Shown in pieces: positions 37,793 through 46,154 of a stretch of DNA of 64,000 bases. Source of the DNA: DASUBN01 sp964584665. GTDB taxonomy: Bacteria; Pseudomonadota; Gammaproteobacteria; Natronospirales; REEB76. The notes under the pieces are model-generated. The model was not told the origin of the DNA. It made no database searches and saw only the letters and a list, made by a program, of their open reading frames with translations. The position numbers were made by a program, and so were the translations under genes. Where the stretch lies: positions 1-64,000 of the forward strand of contig CAZPAO010000006.1 of assembly GCA_964584665.1 (NCBI GenBank), written 5' to 3'. How positions within the stretch are numbered: position 1 is the stretch's first letter; every line of letters starts with the position of its first letter.

Positions 37793-38812
37793 ATGGAAAT
37801 GGAAGAAGAAGCTCCCCATAAGGATGCACCCTACGCCGGATTAACCCCCGACGAGGTGTTGAACGCTATAGAGAGCGCCGGCTGGCGCCCAGACGGCAGC
37901 CTGCTTGCGCTCAACAGCTACGAGAACCGCGTCTATCAGGTAGGCGTGGAGGATGGCAAACCCCTGGTGGCGAAGTTCTACCGGCCAGCACGCTGGACCG
38001 ACGCCGCCATCCTCGAAGAGCATGCTTTCACCGCCGAACTCGCGGAGCTGGAGATCCCCGCGGTGCCGCCCATCGCCCACTCCGATGGCCGCACCCTGCT
38101 GCAGCACGCCGGTTACCGCTTCGCGGTGTTCCCGCGCCAGGGCGGCCGCGCGCCGGACTTGGAGAGCGAGGACAACCTGGAATGGATGGGCCGCTTCCTC
38201 GGGCGCATACACGCCGTCGGCAAGGTGAAGCCCTTCCACCACCGCCACGTCATCAACGCAGAAACCTACGGCCGCATCCCGCGGGACTGGCTCCTAGAGA
38301 GCCCTTATATCCCGGATAACCTGAAGCCCCGCTATAAGGAAGTCACGGACCTCCTGCTGGCGGGCATCGCCCGCTGCTACGAGCGGGCCGGCAAACTCGA
38401 AAGCCTGCGCCTGCACGGCGACTGCCACCCGGGCAACGTGCTGTGGACCGACGACGGCCCCCACTTCGTGGACTTCGACGACGCAGGCTCCGGCCCCGCG
38501 ATCCAAGACCTCTGGATGCTGCTCTCCGGCGAGCGCCATGAGATGCAACTGCAGCTCGCGGCGGTGCTGGAGGGTTACGGCCAGTTCGCGGACTTCGACA
38601 GCTCGGAACTCTGGCTCATCGAGCCCCTGCGCACCCTGCGCATGATCCACTATGCCGGCTGGATCGCCCGCCGCTGGGACGACCCGGCCTTCCCCCGCGC
38701 CTTCCCCTGGTTCGACGGGCCGCGGTACTGGGAAGAGCATCTCCAGGGTCTTCGGGAGCAAGTGCCGCTGCTTGATGAGCCCGCTTTGGAGACTGACGGC
38801 GGGAACAGATAA
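37793..38812 (+). CDS. srkA: Stress response serine/threonine kinase (YihE/SrkA family)
   Basis: Protein kinase of the choline/aminoglycoside kinase fold, 339 residues, linked in Escherichia coli to stress-induced cell-death control. Motifs are LNSYENRVYQVGVEDGKPLVAKFYRPARW near residue 43, LRLHGDCHPGNVLWTDD near 205 with the catalytic Asp-Cys-His-x-x-Asn set, and FVDFDDAGSGPAIQDLWMLL near 224 with the metal-binding DFDD. RFPGxFYRPxRW-type features in the N-lobe are typical. Complete and intact. Confidence 0.93.
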   Translation: MEMEEEAPHKDAPYAGLTPDEVLNAIESAGWRPDGSLLALNSYENRVYQVGVEDGKPLVAKFYRPARWTDAAILEEHAFTAELAELEIPAVPPIAHSDGRTLLQHAGYRFAVFPRQGGRAPDLESEDNLEWMGRFLGRIHAVGKVKPFHHRHVINAETYGRIPRDWLLESPYIPDNLKPRYKEVTDLLLAGIARCYERAGKLESLRLHGDCHPGNVLWTDDGPHFVDFDDAGSGPAIQDLWMLLSGERHEMQLQLAAVLEGYGQFADFDSSELWLIEPLRTLRMIHYAGWIARRWDDPAFPRAFPWFDGPRYWEEHLQGLREQVPLLDEPALETDGGNR

Positions 38813-38841
38813 AATAGGGGCATATCCACTGAGCCTCGGCC

Positions 38842-39309
38842 ATGATTCGTTCTGCCAATCTTCACGACATCGACGCCCTGCTCCCCATCGAGCACCGCTG
38901 CTTCACCCACGACCGCCTGACGCGCCTGGACTTCACCCGTGCCTTGAACGGCAAGAGCGCCGTGGTGCTGGTGGCCGAACAGGGCGGCGCGGTGCTGGGC
39001 TATGCCCTCATCCGCATCCGAGGCCGGCAAGCCCACCTGGAATCCCTGGCGGTGGACCCGGACGCACGCCGGCTGGGGCTCGGCCGCACGCTGCTCAAGG
39101 CCGCCGAAGAGGCGGTGCTGGAGCGCGGCGCCCTGCACATGCGCCTGGAGATCCGGGAAGACAACCCCGCCGCATACGCCCTCTATAAGGCCTTGGGCTA
39201 CCGCCAGCACGGCACCTGGCTCGAGTACTACGAGGACGAGAGCGATGCCCTCAGGCTGCGCAAGGCCCTCACGGTGCCCGGCACGGATGACGGCTTAGGC
39301 ATAGGGTAA
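38842..39309 (+). CDS. GNAT family N-acetyltransferase (RimI-like)
   Basis: A 155-residue acetyltransferase. It has IRSANLHDIDALLPIEHRCF at the start and the acetyl-CoA site LESLAVDPDARRLGLGRTLLKAAEEAVLERG near residue 67. This is followed by MRLEIREDNPAAYALYKALGYRQHG. The end resembles ribosomal-protein alanine acetyltransferases, but the specific substrate cannot be assigned. Confidence 0.87.
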   Translation: MIRSANLHDIDALLPIEHRCFTHDRLTRLDFTRALNGKSAVVLVAEQGGAVLGYALIRIRGRQAHLESLAVDPDARRLGLGRTLLKAAEEAVLERGALHMRLEIREDNPAAYALYKALGYRQHGTWLEYYEDESDALRLRKALTVPGTDDGLGIG

Positions 39310-39389
39310 GAGCCGCGCGGCAAAGGCCGAACCGGTCAAAAACCCGCTTTTAGGCTACGATGGGCGGTATATCCCAGAGGCCCCAAGAC

Positions 39390-40772
39390 ATGCTGAAGCG
39401 CTTCACCGACAAGTATTCCAAGGAAGTCTGGCAGCAAGACGTCTACGCCATGGGCAAGTCCAAGCGCATCCTCATCTTCTGGGTGCGCTTGATCAACGTC
39501 ATCGTCGAGGACCTGATCCGGGGCGACCTGCGCCTGCGCGCCATGGGCCTTGTGTACATCTCCATCCTGTCGCTCGTGCCGCTGCTGGCCTTCGCCTTCT
39601 CGGTGCTGAAGGGCTTCGGCGTGCAGAACAAGCTGCAGCCGGTGCTGGCCAACCTGTTCATGCCGCTCGGCGCCAAGGGCGTCGAGATCGCCGCCAAGGT
39701 CATCGACTTCGTCAACAACGTCAAGGCCGGCGTGCTCGGCACCCTCGGCCTGGTGATGCTGCTGTATACGGTCATCACCCTGGTGCGCAAGGTCGAGGAA
39801 GCCTTCAACCACGTCTGGCGCGTGCGCGAGCCGCGCAGCCTCATGGAAGGCTTCGGGCACTACATCAGCGTCATCATGATCGGGCCGCTGCTGCTCGTCA
39901 CCGCGCTCGGCATCACCGCCACCATCAGCAGCCATACGGCGGTGCAGAGCATCACCGACTTCGCGCCCATCGGCGTGCTGCTGGTGGCCGCCGGCAAGAT
40001 CCTGCCCTGGCTGTTCGTGATCGCCGCCTTCACCTTCATCTACATGTTCGTGCCCCACACCCACGTGCAGATGCGCGCGGCCCTCACGGGCGGCGTCATC
40101 GCCGGCATCTGCTGGGAGCTGGCGGGCTACATTTTCACGGAGCTGTCCGTCAGTTCCACGCGCCTGACCGCCATCTACTCCGGCTTCGCCATCATGGTCA
40201 TGTTCATGATCTGGCTCTATACCAGCTGGATCATCGTGCTGGCCGGCGCCCAGGTGGCCTTCTATGTGCAGAACCCGGAGCTGGTGCGCCACGGCCTGAA
40301 GCACAACGAAGTGGGTGGCCGCACCCTCGAGCGCGTGGCGCTGTCCATCATGTACCTCATCGGCCGCGCCTACGTGGAGGACCACACCCCCTGGTCCCGT
40401 GAGCAGCTGGCCCGCCGCCTGCACCTGCCAACCGACATCATCCTCACCGTGCTGGACCGCCTGCGCCAGCGCGGCCTGATAGTCATGGTCATGTCCAACC
40501 GCATCCGCCGCTACATGCCCGCCTACGACATGGCCAAGATGCCGCTGCGGGAAGTGGTCATGGCCGTGCGCCGCAACCCCATGGCCCAGGGCGACGCGGA
40601 CAAGCACATCAAAGCCATCCCCCAGGCCGAAGACATGATGCACAAGCTGGATGCCGCCGCCACCGAGGCTCTGGGCAGCCAGACGGTGAAGGACTTCATC
40701 TCCGCTGGTGAGGCGCAGCAGCTCGAGACGCCCACCGTATTGCTTGCCCGTCAGAGCAACTACAAAAAGTAA
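39390..40772 (+). CDS. YihY/BrkB-family membrane protein with C-terminal winged-helix region
   Basis: It has 460 residues from the ATG at 39390 (MLKRFTDKYSKEVW). The first about 300 residues form the YihY (formerly ribonuclease BN) domain with six helices: LRLRAMGLVYISILSLVPLLAFAFSVLKGFG, then TLGLVMLLYTVITLV, YISVIMIGPLLLVTALGIT, WLFVIAAFTFIYMFVPHT, ALTGGVIAGICWELAG and FAIMVMFMIWLYTSWIIVLAGAQVAF. After about residue 315 a soluble part (PWSREQLARRLHLPTDIILTVLDRLRQRGLI) looks like a winged helix. RNase activity is not expected (family knowledge). Confidence 0.87.
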   Translation: MLKRFTDKYSKEVWQQDVYAMGKSKRILIFWVRLINVIVEDLIRGDLRLRAMGLVYISILSLVPLLAFAFSVLKGFGVQNKLQPVLANLFMPLGAKGVEIAAKVIDFVNNVKAGVLGTLGLVMLLYTVITLVRKVEEAFNHVWRVREPRSLMEGFGHYISVIMIGPLLLVTALGITATISSHTAVQSITDFAPIGVLLVAAGKILPWLFVIAAFTFIYMFVPHTHVQMRAALTGGVIAGICWELAGYIFTELSVSSTRLTAIYSGFAIMVMFMIWLYTSWIIVLAGAQVAFYVQNPELVRHGLKHNEVGGRTLERVALSIMYLIGRAYVEDHTPWSREQLARRLHLPTDIILTVLDRLRQRGLIVMVMSNRIRRYMPAYDMAKMPLREVVMAVRRNPMAQGDADKHIKAIPQAEDMMHKLDAAATEALGSQTVKDFISAGEAQQLETPTVLLARQSNYKK

Positions 40773-40819
40773 AAAGCGATTATCGGTCGAGTGCGCGGGA
40801 CGAGCTACATTAGTAGCTC

Positions 40820-41479
40820 ATGAAGAGCTTCCTAGAACGCAACAAGATCTACTTCGAGATCGTCGCCTCCCTCGTGTTCGGCCTCGCGGCCCTGCTCGTC
40901 TCTTTCGCGTCCTACCGCAACAGCAGCGAACTCGTGACCCTGAACCAGCGGGCGGCCCAGCCGCATTTCTCGGTGCAGACTTCGTATATCAAGGACGAAA
41001 AGACCGGGACGGACGATGATACCGAACTCTTCGTCTCCAACATCAGTGGCTTCGCCTACAACATCCACTGCCAGGTCTACAGCTTCATCAAGCTGAGTCT
41101 CTTCAAGGGCGGCACCCGCACCGATACCCTCATCCCCATCGTGGGTTACTACCCCGTCTCCCAGAAGGTGGGCGCCACCGTCGGCACCCTATTCGTGTTC
41201 AACGGCCACGCCAACAACGCCCATTACCTGGGGCTGGTGCAGTCCCTCAAGAAAGAGATCATGCCCGTGGGCCTGAGCTTCGCCGAGAGCAAGCTCCAGA
41301 ACCTGGTGGTGATCGATTATCTCGACACCACCGATACGGGGCACAAGGCGTATTTTCTGGATGAAGAAGCCATTCAAACGGATGAAGCGGAGAAAGAATT
41401 AGAAGCGTATAAAGCCAGACAGCCACTCGACATCAACAGCGCCTCGGCGGCGGACGTCATGAAGTCGGCTACTCACTAA
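40820..41479 (+). CDS. Unknown protein with one N-terminal membrane helix
   Basis: A 219-residue protein with a single membrane segment near residues 12-32 (EIVASLVFGLAALLVSFASY) and a soluble beta-rich remainder (LNQRAAQPHFSVQTSYIK, LFVSNISGFAYNIHCQVYSFI). The layout (helix, then ASYRNSSELVTLNQRAAQPHF) resembles unnamed membrane-anchored proteins. A related helix-plus-beta arrangement occurs in the 13000 protein, but identity is not evident. A short linker separates it from the YihY gene. Confidence 0.68.
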   Translation: MKSFLERNKIYFEIVASLVFGLAALLVSFASYRNSSELVTLNQRAAQPHFSVQTSYIKDEKTGTDDDTELFVSNISGFAYNIHCQVYSFIKLSLFKGGTRTDTLIPIVGYYPVSQKVGATVGTLFVFNGHANNAHYLGLVQSLKKEIMPVGLSFAESKLQNLVVIDYLDTTDTGHKAYFLDEEAIQTDEAEKELEAYKARQPLDINSASAADVMKSATH

Positions 41480-41488
41480 AAGGCCGAG

Positions 41489-41944
41489 CTAACAGTCTGA
41501 CTTTCCACTGAAATAAGCCTTCGTGTCCTTGGCCAGACTCAGCCAGAGGATCATCCCCAGTAGCGGCACGTAATGCAGCGTGGCGGCCATCGCGGAGCCG
41601 AGCAGCGATACAGCGGGCGACCCCACGGGATACCAGCCCCGGACGATGAGCAGGTCCGTGAGGGGATAGGCGATCAGATCGACCGCTAGAAATGCGATCA
41701 GCCAGCTCAGTCGCAGGTTCCGCCACAGGCTCCTGAACAGCAGCCATCCCGCGACCACGGCGAGGGCCGCATTGATGAGGAACCCCACGGGACCCGGCAG
41801 GGACTGGAAGCTTCCGAGGAGCGCGAGCAAGAGGCAGATGACGGCATTCAGGGCGCGCATGAGGCAGATGCAGATGAGCACCAGCTGCGCCATCAGCATG
41901 CTGAGCGGCTTCTTCACAGGCCACTGATCCTTCATTTCGGTCAT
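41489..41944 (-). CDS. Small multi-helix membrane protein
   Basis: A 151-residue protein with about four helices: LSMLMAQLVLICICLMRALNAVICLLLALLG, VGFLINAALAVVAGWLLF, LSWLIAFLAVDLIAYPL and LHYVPLLGMILWLSLA. Convergent with the 40820 gene and divergent from the DUF5062 gene 14 bp away. No family recognised. Confidence 0.68.
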   Translation of the reverse strand: MTEMKDQWPVKKPLSMLMAQLVLICICLMRALNAVICLLLALLGSFQSLPGPVGFLINAALAVVAGWLLFRSLWRNLRLSWLIAFLAVDLIAYPLTDLLIVRGWYPVGSPAVSLLGSAMAATLHYVPLLGMILWLSLAKDTKAYFSGKSDC

Positions 41945-41958
41945 GCTAGATTGTACCC

Positions 41959-42219
41959 ATGAAGAAACTGAAGCACGAAGCGGAGCTGATGAAAGAGGCC
42001 CTGGTGGCCGGGGTGAAGTACGCGGAAGGCCGCGGCGCGGTGGTGTTCGAGGCCACGGATTCCCAGGCCGACAAGATCCTATACATCTACCGTTTGCTGG
42101 TGCACGACAAGGTCATCCAACCCCTGCCGGAAGACCAGGTGTCCCAGCAGTCCATGCGACACAAGCTCGCCATCTGGTATTCCAAGTCGCTGCCGAAGGG
42201 TCACAAACTTTTGGAGTGA
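41959..42219 (+). CDS. DUF5062 family protein
   Basis: An 86-residue cytoplasmic protein. KHEAELMKEALVAGVKYAEGRGAVVFEATDSQADKI and YRLLVHDKVIQPLP, then MRHKLAIWYSKSLP, follow the DUF5062 pattern of marine and soil gammaproteobacteria. Function unknown. Divergent promoter shared with the 41489 gene in a very short gap. Confidence 0.78.
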   Translation: MKKLKHEAELMKEALVAGVKYAEGRGAVVFEATDSQADKILYIYRLLVHDKVIQPLPEDQVSQQSMRHKLAIWYSKSLPKGHKLLE

Positions 42220-42307
42220 CCGCCTCTTATGGTAATTGCGTGAGGGTCGGTGATTTCCGCCGTGCTAGATTCAGACCTTGTCTCTATCGCACGTCGAGGA
42301 CCCCGCC

Positions 42308-42781
42308 ATGCAGAAGATCACGCCTTGCCTCTGGTTCGATGACCAGGGCGAAGAAGCCGCCAAGTTCTATGTCTCCATCTTCAAGGACTCGAAGATCCTC
42401 GAGACCAGCCACTACGGTGACGGCGCGCCAATGCCGAAGGGTACGGTGATGACGGTGAAGTTCCGGCTCGGGGACCAGGAATACCTGGCCTTGAACGGCG
42501 GGCCGGCGTTCCACTTCTCGGAAGCGGTCTCGCTCGTCATCAACTGCGAGACCCAGGCCGAAGTGGATCACTACTGGGAGAAGCTGCTCGCCGGCGGCGG
42601 GAAGGAGTCGGTCTGCGGCTGGCTCAAGGATAAGTTCGGCTTCTCCTGGCAGGTGACTCCCACCCTGCTCCCCAAGCTCCTCATGGACAAGGATGAGGCC
42701 AAGGCTAACCGGGTGATGCAGGCGATGATGAAGATGGTGAAGATCGACATCGCCACCCTCAAGAAAGCCGCCGAAGGCTGA
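42308..42781 (+). CDS. VOC family protein (PhnB/3-demethylubiquinone methyltransferase-like)
   Basis: It has 157 residues from the ATG at 42308; a TTG at 42278 is unlikely. It has MQKITPCLWFDDQGEEAAKFYVSIFKDSKI, VKFRLGDQEYLALNGGPAFHFSEAVSLVINC, DHYWEKLLAGG and CGWLKDKFGFSWQVTP, the features of the PhnB-like glyoxalase-fold family. Despite the database name for this family, methyltransferase activity is not implied. Confidence 0.85.
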   Translation: MQKITPCLWFDDQGEEAAKFYVSIFKDSKILETSHYGDGAPMPKGTVMTVKFRLGDQEYLALNGGPAFHFSEAVSLVINCETQAEVDHYWEKLLAGGGKESVCGWLKDKFGFSWQVTPTLLPKLLMDKDEAKANRVMQAMMKMVKIDIATLKKAAEG

Positions 42782-42882
42782 CCGGACAGATCTGATTTAA
42801 TCCTGAAACTTCCGCCTCCCGGGAACCTCTGGGCAGACCCTGCGGTCTGCTCCTATGCCCTCACAATAAAAAGGCGGGAAAC

Positions 42883-43674
42883 ATGGATACCTCCATCCGG
42901 CCGGCCCGAGCCCTGCTCGCGGCGGCGCTGATCATCCTCGGCATCCTGGGGTTCATCTATGGCGACTTCGCCCCCATCTGGCAGCGCATCCCCATCGAGA
43001 ACCTTCCAAGCCGCGTGCCCCTCTCTTATCTGACGGCCTTGATAGAACTGTTCTGCGGCATCGGCCTGCTGCTGAAGCCCACTCTCAAGTTCGCCTGCCT
43101 CGTGCTGCTGCCCTTCCTGATCCTGTGGACCGTGCTGCTGCGCCTGCCGGCGGTCATCGCGGTGCCCAGCATGGAAGCCACCTGGCTCGGGGCGGCCGAG
43201 ATCGCCGTCATCACCGCTGGCGGCTGGTGTCTCTATGCGGCCCACACGGGCGGCCCCCTGACCGGTGAGCGCGGCGTGCGCATCGCTCGCTGGATGCTCA
43301 TCCTGTCCCTGCCCGCCATCGGGCTCGCCCACTTCTTCTATGCGGATCAGACCGCAGGCTTCGTGCCGGCCTGGATAGGCGTGCCCTACTTCTGGACCTA
43401 CCTCACCGGCGCCGGCAGCCTCGCTGCCTGCCTGGGGCTCGCGTTCAACGTGTTCCCGCGGCTCGCGGCCACGCTGGAAGCGGCCATGCTCGGCGCCATC
43501 ACGCTCGGCGTGTGGGGCGCCGGTCCGTTCCTGCATCCCACGGACCGCATGGCCTGGACCGGTCTCACGATCTCCTCGGCCATCGCCATCGGCGCCTGGC
43601 TGGTCGCGGATACCTATCGCAGCAACCGTTGGCTCGGCACCGGCAAGTCCGCCGCGGGCATCACGCTCGACTGA
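42883..43674 (+). CDS. Multi-helix membrane protein (DoxX-like)
   Basis: A 263-residue inner-membrane protein with about seven or eight helices, starting ARALLAAALIILGILGFIYGDF, then LSYLTALIELFCGIGLLL and FACLVLLPFLILWTVLL. The layout resembles DoxX/terminal-oxidase-associated proteins but no catalytic motif is seen. The last residues are hydrophilic. It is followed by a bidirectional terminator. Confidence 0.7.
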   Translation: MDTSIRPARALLAAALIILGILGFIYGDFAPIWQRIPIENLPSRVPLSYLTALIELFCGIGLLLKPTLKFACLVLLPFLILWTVLLRLPAVIAVPSMEATWLGAAEIAVITAGGWCLYAAHTGGPLTGERGVRIARWMLILSLPAIGLAHFFYADQTAGFVPAWIGVPYFWTYLTGAGSLAACLGLAFNVFPRLAATLEAAMLGAITLGVWGAGPFLHPTDRMAWTGLTISSAIAIGAWLVADTYRSNRWLGTGKSAAGITLD

Positions 43675-43680
43675 ACAAAA

Positions 43681-43705
43681 AAAGGCGGGCATGACGCCCG
43701 CCTTT
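43681..43705. terminator. Bidirectional terminator
   Basis: AAAGGCGGGC and GCCCGCCTTT pair perfectly around ATGAC, with A-run and T-run on both sides. It serves the convergent genes at 42883 and 43728. Confidence 0.92.
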
Positions 43706-43727
43706 CCTTTCAGGTCCCGCCGTCAGA

Positions 43728-44528
43728 TCAGAAGCGGAACACCAAACCTAAATTCACCACTGGGTAATTCCGGTAGCTGCTCCAGTCATTCTCCATCTTG
43801 GCCTGCTGGGCCAGCACATCCTGCTGCACGATGGGCAAGACCGAGATCGGGCCGTTGGCGGTGAGCCGCACCTTGGGCGAGCCCTGGTAGAAGACGCCGA
43901 GACCGAACTCCAGACCCACGCCCTTGCTCTCGCTGCCCAACGTGTTCCAGCCGAGGCCGAGATAGGGCGCCACGGAGTTGAAGGTGATGTGGCCCGAGAG
44001 GGTACCGATGTCCGAAGCCCGGTAGACATGGCCGTTCAGGCGGTAGGTCTGCTGCGGCACGCCGATAGCATCGATGTTGTTCTGGTTGTCGAAGAGACCG
44101 AGGCTCACCAGGAAGATGCCGCCGAAGGGATGCCAGTCCGCGGCGATACCATAGCTCTTGAGATGCAGGTGCGCATCGTACTTGATGTCTTCCTTGGTGG
44201 TCGTGTAGCTGTAATCGCTGTAATAGTTGTAATCCAGGCGCCACACCAGGTACTGGCTGGCGGTGAAGTTCAGCTCCGCACCGTAGCCTAAGGTGCTGGC
44301 ATGCAGGCCGATCCCCACGCCGCCGCCGTTGTCGTCATCCTCGTCGTGGTACGTGGGCTGGATATCCGTCGTCGTGGTGGCGGCACCCGCGGTACTGGTA
44401 TCGGTCGTGGTGGCCGGATAGGCGGTGGTCGTCGTCGCGGGATACGTGGTGGTGGTTGTGTCGTCAGCCGCGGCCGCTACCGGCAGCGCGAGCGCTGCGA
44501 GCAGGCCCAGCACCGAGAAACTCTTCAT
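43728..44528 (-). CDS. Outer-membrane beta-barrel protein with Thr-rich N-terminal segment (OmpW-like)
   Basis: It has 266 residues with a signal peptide (MKSFSVLGLLAALALPVAAAA). A low-complexity Thr/Tyr/Pro/Ala region with repeated YPATTTT units follows (about 23-60). Then comes an acidic stretch (HDEDDDNGG) and a porin-like beta pattern ending in VVNLGLVFRF, whose terminal Phe is an outer-membrane signature. The barrel segments (GIAADWHPFGGIFLVSLGLF, APYLGLGWNT) resemble OmpW or related small barrels. Ligand unknown. Confidence 0.8.
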   Translation of the reverse strand: MKSFSVLGLLAALALPVAAAADDTTTTTYPATTTTAYPATTTDTSTAGAATTTTDIQPTYHDEDDDNGGGVGIGLHASTLGYGAELNFTASQYLVWRLDYNYYSDYSYTTTKEDIKYDAHLHLKSYGIAADWHPFGGIFLVSLGLFDNQNNIDAIGVPQQTYRLNGHVYRASDIGTLSGHITFNSVAPYLGLGWNTLGSESKGVGLEFGLGVFYQGSPKVRLTANGPISVLPIVQQDVLAQQAKMENDWSSYRNYPVVNLGLVFRF

Positions 44529-44642
44529 GACTTCTCCTTGTTATAGATGCGTCCTTCAGACTCATCTTAGGAGAAAGCATACAATCTGGCTGTCGGGGAT
44601 AGACCCGATAAATCAGCGGGTAAAGTCAAACCGGCACACAGG

Positions 44643-45116
44643 TCAAATGCCGCCGGGACCGCCCTTCTGCTGCATCTGGTCCAGTTTATCCAGGCATTTG
44701 GTCATCGTATCCGAATCGCGCGGATCCGCGAAGGAGGAAGTCCACAGGTCGAAGGTGGATTTGATCGGGGTGTGTTTGACGTTCTCCGCCGTCGGCCGGT
44801 ATCGCAAAGATTTGAGGATCAACGCTTCGGCGTCGGGCAAGTCCCTGGATCCGGAGGCCGCGATCGGCTTCACATCGAAGGCCGCGCCGTTCGAATCTAT
44901 GATCGCCTCGAAGCGGAAACAGCCGCTGAAGATCGTGTCGGGCATGCGCTTCTTGACCGAGTCCACCCAGGAAAAATCGGGTATCCAGAACTTAAGGGCA
45001 TCTTGACGAGATACCACCAGCACGTCTTCGGCCAGATAAGGCTTCAGTGGAGCCGTGGGCGCAGACCCGCAACCGGCGAGAAGGAGCACGAGCAGCAGGC
45101 TGGATGTAACTTTCAT
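44643..45116 (-). CDS. Lipoprotein with TonB-C-terminal-like region
   Basis: A 157-residue lipoprotein: LLLVLLLAGC gives a lipobox with Cys at about 16. The soluble part has FRFEAIIDSNGAAFDVKPIAASGSRDLPDAEALILKSLRYRP, close to the TonB C-terminal pattern in which a variable strand is followed by a helix and a (R/K)-Y-x-P strand. It has no proline-rich or membrane-spanning energy-transducing part, so it is not a TonB protein itself. Role unknown. Confidence 0.75.
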   Translation of the reverse strand: MKVTSSLLLVLLLAGCGSAPTAPLKPYLAEDVLVVSRQDALKFWIPDFSWVDSVKKRMPDTIFSGCFRFEAIIDSNGAAFDVKPIAASGSRDLPDAEALILKSLRYRPTAENVKHTPIKSTFDLWTSSFADPRDSDTMTKCLDKLDQMQQKGGPGGI

Positions 45117-45133
45117 CGGTCCCCCCTCGAAAA

Positions 45134-46147
45134 TCAGGCCGTCATGGCCCGCTTATAGACCTCATCCACTTCCATCTGCATGAAGCAGTTGAGATGCCCC
45201 AGGGGGCAGGTGCGCTCGAAACAGGGGCTGCAGGAGAGCCGGAGATACACCACTTCCGCCTTGTCCGTGAGCGGCGGCGTGTAGTCGGGGCTGGAGGAGC
45301 CGTAGAGCGCCACCAGCCGCACACCCACGGCGGCGGCGATGTGCATGAGCCCGGAGTCATTGCTTACGGCGGTCTCGGCCAGGGCCAGGAGGTCCACCGC
45401 GTCCGCAAGCTTGGTGGTGCCGCATAGGTTGCTCACGTCCTTCTCGCCGGCCGCGCGCACGATGGCATCCCCCAGGCCGTGCTCCTTGGCGGAGCCGAAC
45501 ACCCATATCTGCTGGCCCGCGTCCTTCAGGCGCTTAGCCAGTTCGCCATAGCGTTCCACCGGCCAGCGCTTGGCTTCGCCGTATTCGGCGCCGGGCAGCA
45601 GCGCCACCACCGGCTTATCCAGGTTGAGCCGGTTGATGTCCAGCTGCATGCGCTGGTTGTCCGGGTCTATGCGCAGCTGCGGCTGCGGGATGGCGGGCGG
45701 CAGCGACGCATCCTTCGGCAGACCCAGCGCCACGTAGCGCTGCACCGTCTGGGTCAGCACTTTCTTGTCCAGCTTGCGCATGTCATTGATGAGGCCGTAG
45801 CGCAGTTCGCCCCGGTAGCCGGTGCGGATGGGAATGTTTGCGAAGGCCGGCACCAGGGCCGCCTTCCAAGAGCGCGGCAGCACGATGGCACGCTGGTACC
45901 GGCCATAGAGCGTGACACCCAGGCGCCGGCGCACGCCCCAGCCCAGCTCGCCGTGCTCCAGCGGCAGGTTCACGGCGGATTTGACCTCCGGCATGCGCGC
46001 CAATAGCGGCCGGGACCAGGAGGGGGCCAGCACGTCTATCTCGGAATCGGGGAAGCGGGCCTTGAGCGTTATAAATAAGCTCTGGGCCATGACCATGTCG
46101 CCGACCCAAGCGGGCCCGACGACGAGTATCCGGTTCGATGCAGCCAT
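45134..46147 (-). CDS. waaF: ADP-heptose:LPS heptosyltransferase II
   Basis: Adds the second heptose to the LPS inner core. It has 337 residues. It begins RILVVGPAWVGDMVMAQSLF, the typical WaaF start. VVALLPGAEYGEAKRWPVERYGELAKRLKD near residue 182 and AETAVSNDSGLMHIAAAVGVRLVALYGSSSPDYTPP near 258 are the ADP-heptose binding region. The cysteine-rich SCSPCFERTCPLGHLNCF near the end is characteristic. It is downstream of hldD in an LPS operon. Confidence 0.94.
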   Translation of the reverse strand: MAASNRILVVGPAWVGDMVMAQSLFITLKARFPDSEIDVLAPSWSRPLLARMPEVKSAVNLPLEHGELGWGVRRRLGVTLYGRYQRAIVLPRSWKAALVPAFANIPIRTGYRGELRYGLINDMRKLDKKVLTQTVQRYVALGLPKDASLPPAIPQPQLRIDPDNQRMQLDINRLNLDKPVVALLPGAEYGEAKRWPVERYGELAKRLKDAGQQIWVFGSAKEHGLGDAIVRAAGEKDVSNLCGTTKLADAVDLLALAETAVSNDSGLMHIAAAVGVRLVALYGSSSPDYTPPLTDKAEVVYLRLSCSPCFERTCPLGHLNCFMQMEVDEVYKRAMTA

Positions 46148-46154
46148 CAGGGTC

